From an uncultured Cohaesibacter sp. (lineage in GTDB: Bacteria; Pseudomonadota; Alphaproteobacteria; Rhizobiales; Cohaesibacteraceae): DNA of 64,000 nt. Where the stretch lies: NCBI RefSeq assembly GCF_963677725.1, contig NZ_OY782507.1, forward strand, positions 434,001 to 498,000. Reading direction: 5' to 3'. Under the pieces are notes generated by a model. That model saw nothing but the letters and a program-made list of their open reading frames with translations. It ran no database searches and had not been told where the DNA came from. Position 1 is the first letter of the stretch. Every line of letters begins with the position of its first letter. Made by a program: the position numbers and the translations under genes. Shown piece by piece: positions 63,894 to 64,000 of the stretch.

Positions 63894-64000
63894 TGAACAC
63901 CTCCCGCAGGTATGTCCAAAGCGTGAAGGGTTGTCTGATCAATATCGTAGGCGCGGATGCGGACGCCCGCTTTTATGACCGACTGGATCGCCAAAGCGGT
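63890..64000 (-). CDS. C-terminal end of an unidentified protein (partial)
   Basis: The minus strand is open from the window edge to a TGA at 63890-63892, with C-terminal residues AGVRIRAYDIDQTTLHALD and a final GGVQ. The ATGA overlap with the hydrolase gene supports it as real coding sequence. Too little is visible to name it; the segment could end an oxidoreductase or a metabolic enzyme of the same pathway. Confidence 0.55.
   Translation of the reverse strand, partial: TALAIQSVIKAGVRIRAYDIDQTTLHALDIPAGGVQ

Noticed and set aside
60548-64000. Second copy of the tRNA-Glu 3' end marking the far attachment site
   Set aside because: No copy of the T-arm sequence was found by eye downstream in the window; it may be lost or lie beyond 64000.
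1-64000. CRISPR array or intact insertion sequence
   Set aside because: No regularly spaced repeat array and no transposase-like protein were seen on either strand.

Overview
The window looks like chromosome of a marine-type alphaproteobacterium, probably Hyphomicrobiales and perhaps Cohaesibacter-like. This is inferred from gene content and synteny (a double cold-shock-domain protein, a DUF192 protein, tRNA-Pro and an NDUFS4-like complex I protein in a row; CobN-type cobalamin genes; a liv transporter; an alphaproteobacterial-type integrase remnant at a tRNA), not from any marker gene. Gene density is high, and operons are commonly joined by 4-base ATGA or GTGA stop/start overlaps.

Layout. 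1-7 kb (minus strand): glycogen metabolism, with a phosphohexomutase, glgP, glgB and the first codons of glgC. 7.4-12.8 kb (plus): a complete branched-chain-amino-acid-type ABC transporter (livKHMGF), closed by a strong convergent hairpin against tex. 15.6-22.1 kb: a membrane GGDEF-EAL protein, a FecBCD/BtuFCD-type ABC importer on the minus strand, and an orphan regulator made of two receiver domains. 22.2-30.9 kb: housekeeping genes, including tRNA-Arg, tRNA-Pro, the NDUFS4-like protein (apparent TTG start), DUF192, a double cold-shock protein, a sirtuin, glyoxalase I, an M15-type lipoprotein, a CPA2 antiporter, a rhodanese and a SRPBCC protein. 31-38.8 kb: a U32 peptidase-family protein, two tandem LYS9-like saccharopine dehydrogenases, fhs and folD, and a small unknown gene.

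38.9-59.7 kb is the main feature: a nearly complete corrin-ring pathway with its cobalt importer. Two cobalamin riboswitches head two plus-strand units. The first is a DUF1636 ferredoxin-like protein, cobW, cobN and cobO; the second is a K-M-L-Q-O ECF cobalt transporter. Then follow cobH-cobL-cobI-(cbiG::cobJ)-cobM (plus), cobA-cobB (minus) and cbiD-cobK (plus). The set is a chimera. It has the late cobaltochelatase subunit CobN, which is typical of the oxygen-dependent route. For ring contraction and C1 methylation it has CbiG and CbiD, which are typical of the oxygen-independent route, and no CobG, CobZ or CobF is present here. CobS, CobT and the lower-ligand genes are also absent from the window.

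59.7-64 kb: cspA, then tRNA-Glu followed by a decayed mobile-element scar. The scar holds an integrase N-terminal fragment, its small upstream partner, an 88-aa unknown protein, a PemK-like protein, and about 700 bases without a gene that carry a 14-bp perfect stem-loop and decayed repeats. An alpha/beta hydrolase and the C-terminal end of one more gene close the window.
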